From DASUAO01 sp035763745 (GTDB lineage Bacteria; Actinomycetota; Acidimicrobiia; IMCC26256; PALSA-555): a stretch of 52,879 bases of DNA. The stretch's first letter is position 1; the number at the start of each line of letters is the position of its first letter. A program made the position numbers and the translations under genes. Positions 51,454-52,879 of the stretch are shown here, in pieces. The notes beneath the pieces are model-generated. The model worked only from the letters and a program-made list of their open reading frames with translations, made no database searches and was not told the DNA's origin. The stretch is from assembly GCA_035763745.1 (NCBI GenBank), contig DASUAO010000027.1, positions 1 through 52,879 on the forward strand. The letters are read 5' to 3'.

Positions 51454-52218
51454 TCAGCCGAGGACGGTCGCGGGTGGCGAGTGGGCCAGGCGATGGTTGA
51501 CGAGGTCGAGCGTGCGGGCATGGAAGCGGCGCAGGGCGCGCAGCCGCGCCGGGTCGAGGCGGTCGCAGACCCAGCCCCAGTGGAGGGCGACCCAGTCGCC
51601 GGGCGCGATCGGGTCCGCCAGGCGCAGGCCGTCCTCGGCCATGGTGACGACCTCCGGCGCGGAGGCGCCGAGCGCGAGTGCTCGTCCGTCCCAGGTGAGG
51701 TGGCGCGAACGGACGACGGCGCCGTCCCGGTGGACCGTTTCGACGCGGCCCCAGCGGATCCGGCAGCGGTCGAGGACATGGAGGGGCTCGTCGACGCGGG
51801 AGCCCCGGAGGAGCCCCACCCAGGGGTAGATGCAGAAGACGTGGTACGCGTGCGTGGGGACGGCGTCGTCGACGCTCTCGGCGAGCCGCGACCAGTCCCG
51901 ACCGGCGAGTCCGCGGAAGCGAGACGTCACCGAGTCGCCGAGCATCCCGACCGGCACGCGTTCGGCGAGCGGGTTACCGATCCAGTACGCCTCGACCACT
52001 CGGGCGTCGAGCGGGTCCGCGATCCCGTTGGCGTGGGCGATCAGCTCGAGGTAGGGCCATGCCCCCTCGAAGGTGCGCGCGAGCCGGCGGAGCCCCCCGT
52101 CGACCACCCCGCTCGCGCCGTACTCGAGGAGCTCGTGGTGCTCGTCGGTCCCGCAGTAGCCCAACGAGTTCGGCGGGTACGCGAACCTCGTGAACAGCGT
52201 GGGTCCCTCGACGATCAT
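51454..52218 (-). CDS. DUF6390-like protein
   Basis: A 254-residue soluble protein with conserved-looking blocks FAYPPNSLGYCGTDEHHELLEYG, ARTFEGAWPYLELIAHANGI, DARVVEAYWIGNPL and PTHAYHVFCIYPWVGLLRG. These fit the family annotated DUF6390, as I recall it; the function is unknown. No cofactor motif is evident beyond scattered Cys/His. Its ATG overlaps the upstream EamA-gene stop by 4 bp, so it lies in the kinase/ATPase operon. Confidence 0.6.
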   Translation of the reverse strand: MIVEGPTLFTRFAYPPNSLGYCGTDEHHELLEYGASGVVDGGLRRLARTFEGAWPYLELIAHANGIADPLDARVVEAYWIGNPLAERVPVGMLGDSVTSRFRGLAGRDWSRLAESVDDAVPTHAYHVFCIYPWVGLLRGSRVDEPLHVLDRCRIRWGRVETVHRDGAVVRSRHLTWDGRALALGASAPEVVTMAEDGLRLADPIAPGDWVALHWGWVCDRLDPARLRALRRFHARTLDLVNHRLAHSPPATVLG

Positions 52219-52879
52219 GCGGGGACCTCATGGGACTCCACCTCGCCGAGCCCGGCGCGACTGCGGCTCCGTAGCCCGAGCGCGCCGGCCATCGCGGCAC
52301 CAGCCGTGATCGCGACGAGCCCGACCGGGTCGGGAAGGGTCGCGCCCTCGAACACGCCGTTCAGGGCCGCGGTGATGACCGCGCCGAGGACGAGCACCGC
52401 GGTGACGTCGATCGCCTGGGCCCGAGCCAGTGCACCGAGCCAGGTCGCGACGTAGGCGGTCAGGACGAGGCCGGTGAGGAGCGCCCAGAGCCACTGCGCC
52501 GCGCCGGCGTCGAGGACCTGGCCGAGGTCTCCCGTGAGAGTGAGCCACGCGAACAGCGCGACGGTGCCGATCGAGAGTCGCGCGGCGCCGACGGTGAGTG
52601 GCGACAGGCGGCGGAGGAGTGCCTTGGCGACGACGACCTCCCCGGCCCAGAGGACGGTGGCTGCCGCGATCATCCACTCGCCGCGCTGCAGGGTCAGTGA
52701 TCCCAGGTCGGAGGTGAGCGCCGCCTGACCGAACAGCAGCAGCGCGACCGCGCCGACGTGTGCGAGACCGAGTCGCTCGTGGAGCAGTGGGACGGCGAGG
52801 AGCACCACCCAGAGCACGAGTGTCTTGTGGATGAAGGCGGCGTCGGTCGATGATGCGCTCGCAAGGCCTTCGAAGAACA
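52215..52879 (-). CDS. EamA/DMT family transporter (partial, N-terminus outside window)
   Basis: The C-terminal 220 residues of a ten-helix drug/metabolite transporter. The visible frame continues to the window edge (FFEGLASASSTDAAFIHKTL precedes VLWVVLLAVPLLHERLG), so an internal start would be artificial. The second EamA repeat begins at GEWMIAAATVLWAGEVVVAKALL and ends with VITAALNGVFEGATLPDPVGLVAI. The substrate is unknown. It appears to be upstream in the same operon as the DUF6390-like gene. Confidence 0.82.
   Translation of the reverse strand, partial: FFEGLASASSTDAAFIHKTLVLWVVLLAVPLLHERLGLAHVGAVALLLFGQAALTSDLGSLTLQRGEWMIAAATVLWAGEVVVAKALLRRLSPLTVGAARLSIGTVALFAWLTLTGDLGQVLDAGAAQWLWALLTGLVLTAYVATWLGALARAQAIDVTAVLVLGAVITAALNGVFEGATLPDPVGLVAITAGAAMAGALGLRSRSRAGLGEVESHEVPA

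Overview
The window is high-GC, densely packed actinobacterial DNA. GTG starts, 4-bp ATGA/GTGA gene overlaps and apparent leaderless promoters are frequent. The gene content (SCP2/Ltp-type thiolases paired with DUF35 proteins, class III CoA-transferases, ACMSD-type amidohydrolases, a GAF-ANTAR regulator and a CtpF-like P-type ATPase) suggests a lipid- or steroid-degrading actinobacterium. An Acidimicrobiia member is my best guess, but this is an inference with no phylogenetic marker gene in the window. I saw no rRNA, tRNA, CRISPR array or insertion sequence.

Layout. 0-7.5 kb: a TPP riboswitch controls thiN-thiB (minus strand), followed by a phosphatase, a Leu/Val dehydrogenase, RNase D, a small membrane protein, a cupin, an SDR and a YceI protein. 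7.5-10.8 kb: a tight four-gene operon of two DUF35 proteins with degenerate zinc ribbons and two thiolase-like proteins without the usual catalytic residues. 10.8-15.5 kb: a CrtC/AttH-like protein, an amidohydrolase, an acetyltransferase, an enoyl-CoA hydratase and a dienoyl-CoA-reductase-like SDR. 15.5-18 kb: a CDF-like protein and an ECF sigma factor with a putative membrane anti-sigma factor and an exported protein; the last two carry Ser/Gly repeat tails. 18.2-20.2 kb: a purine-nucleoside phosphorylase plus an MTA/SAH deaminase. 20.2-23.8 kb: a methyltransferase, a canonical SCP2 thiolase with its DUF35 partner, and an HSL-type esterase.

24.3-34.5 kb is the most system-like part. A minus-strand operon (DUF35, Ltp-type thiolase, TPP-dependent lyase, SDR, epimerase-like SDR, ferritin-like protein) diverges from a plus-strand operon (fused double CaiB/BaiF CoA-transferase, TetR regulator, amidohydrolase, SDR). 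The two starts are separated by only 18 bp, and a 22-bp inverted repeat covers this gap. I read it as one TetR-controlled acyl-CoA catabolic module with a retro-aldol/retro-Claisen step; the substrate cannot be read from sequence.

34.5-43.9 kb: a FAD oxidoreductase next to a gutted P450, a fatty-acid desaturase, a gutted PIG-L deacetylase, a CzcD-like exporter, and an operon of phosphotransferase, acyl-CoA synthetase, P450 and VOC protein. 43.9-52.9 kb: an erythromycin-esterase-family protein, a small charged protein, an ABC-ATPase fragment, GAF-ANTAR, a type II P-type ATPase, an APH-AAA fusion kinase, a DUF6390-like protein and an EamA transporter. Several of these resemble members of the mycobacterial DosR dormancy regulon.

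Two themes recur. First, several convergent gene pairs end in hairpins that contain the stop codons of one or both genes. Second, four gene remnants are present, two of them with clean in-frame loss of the catalytic core.
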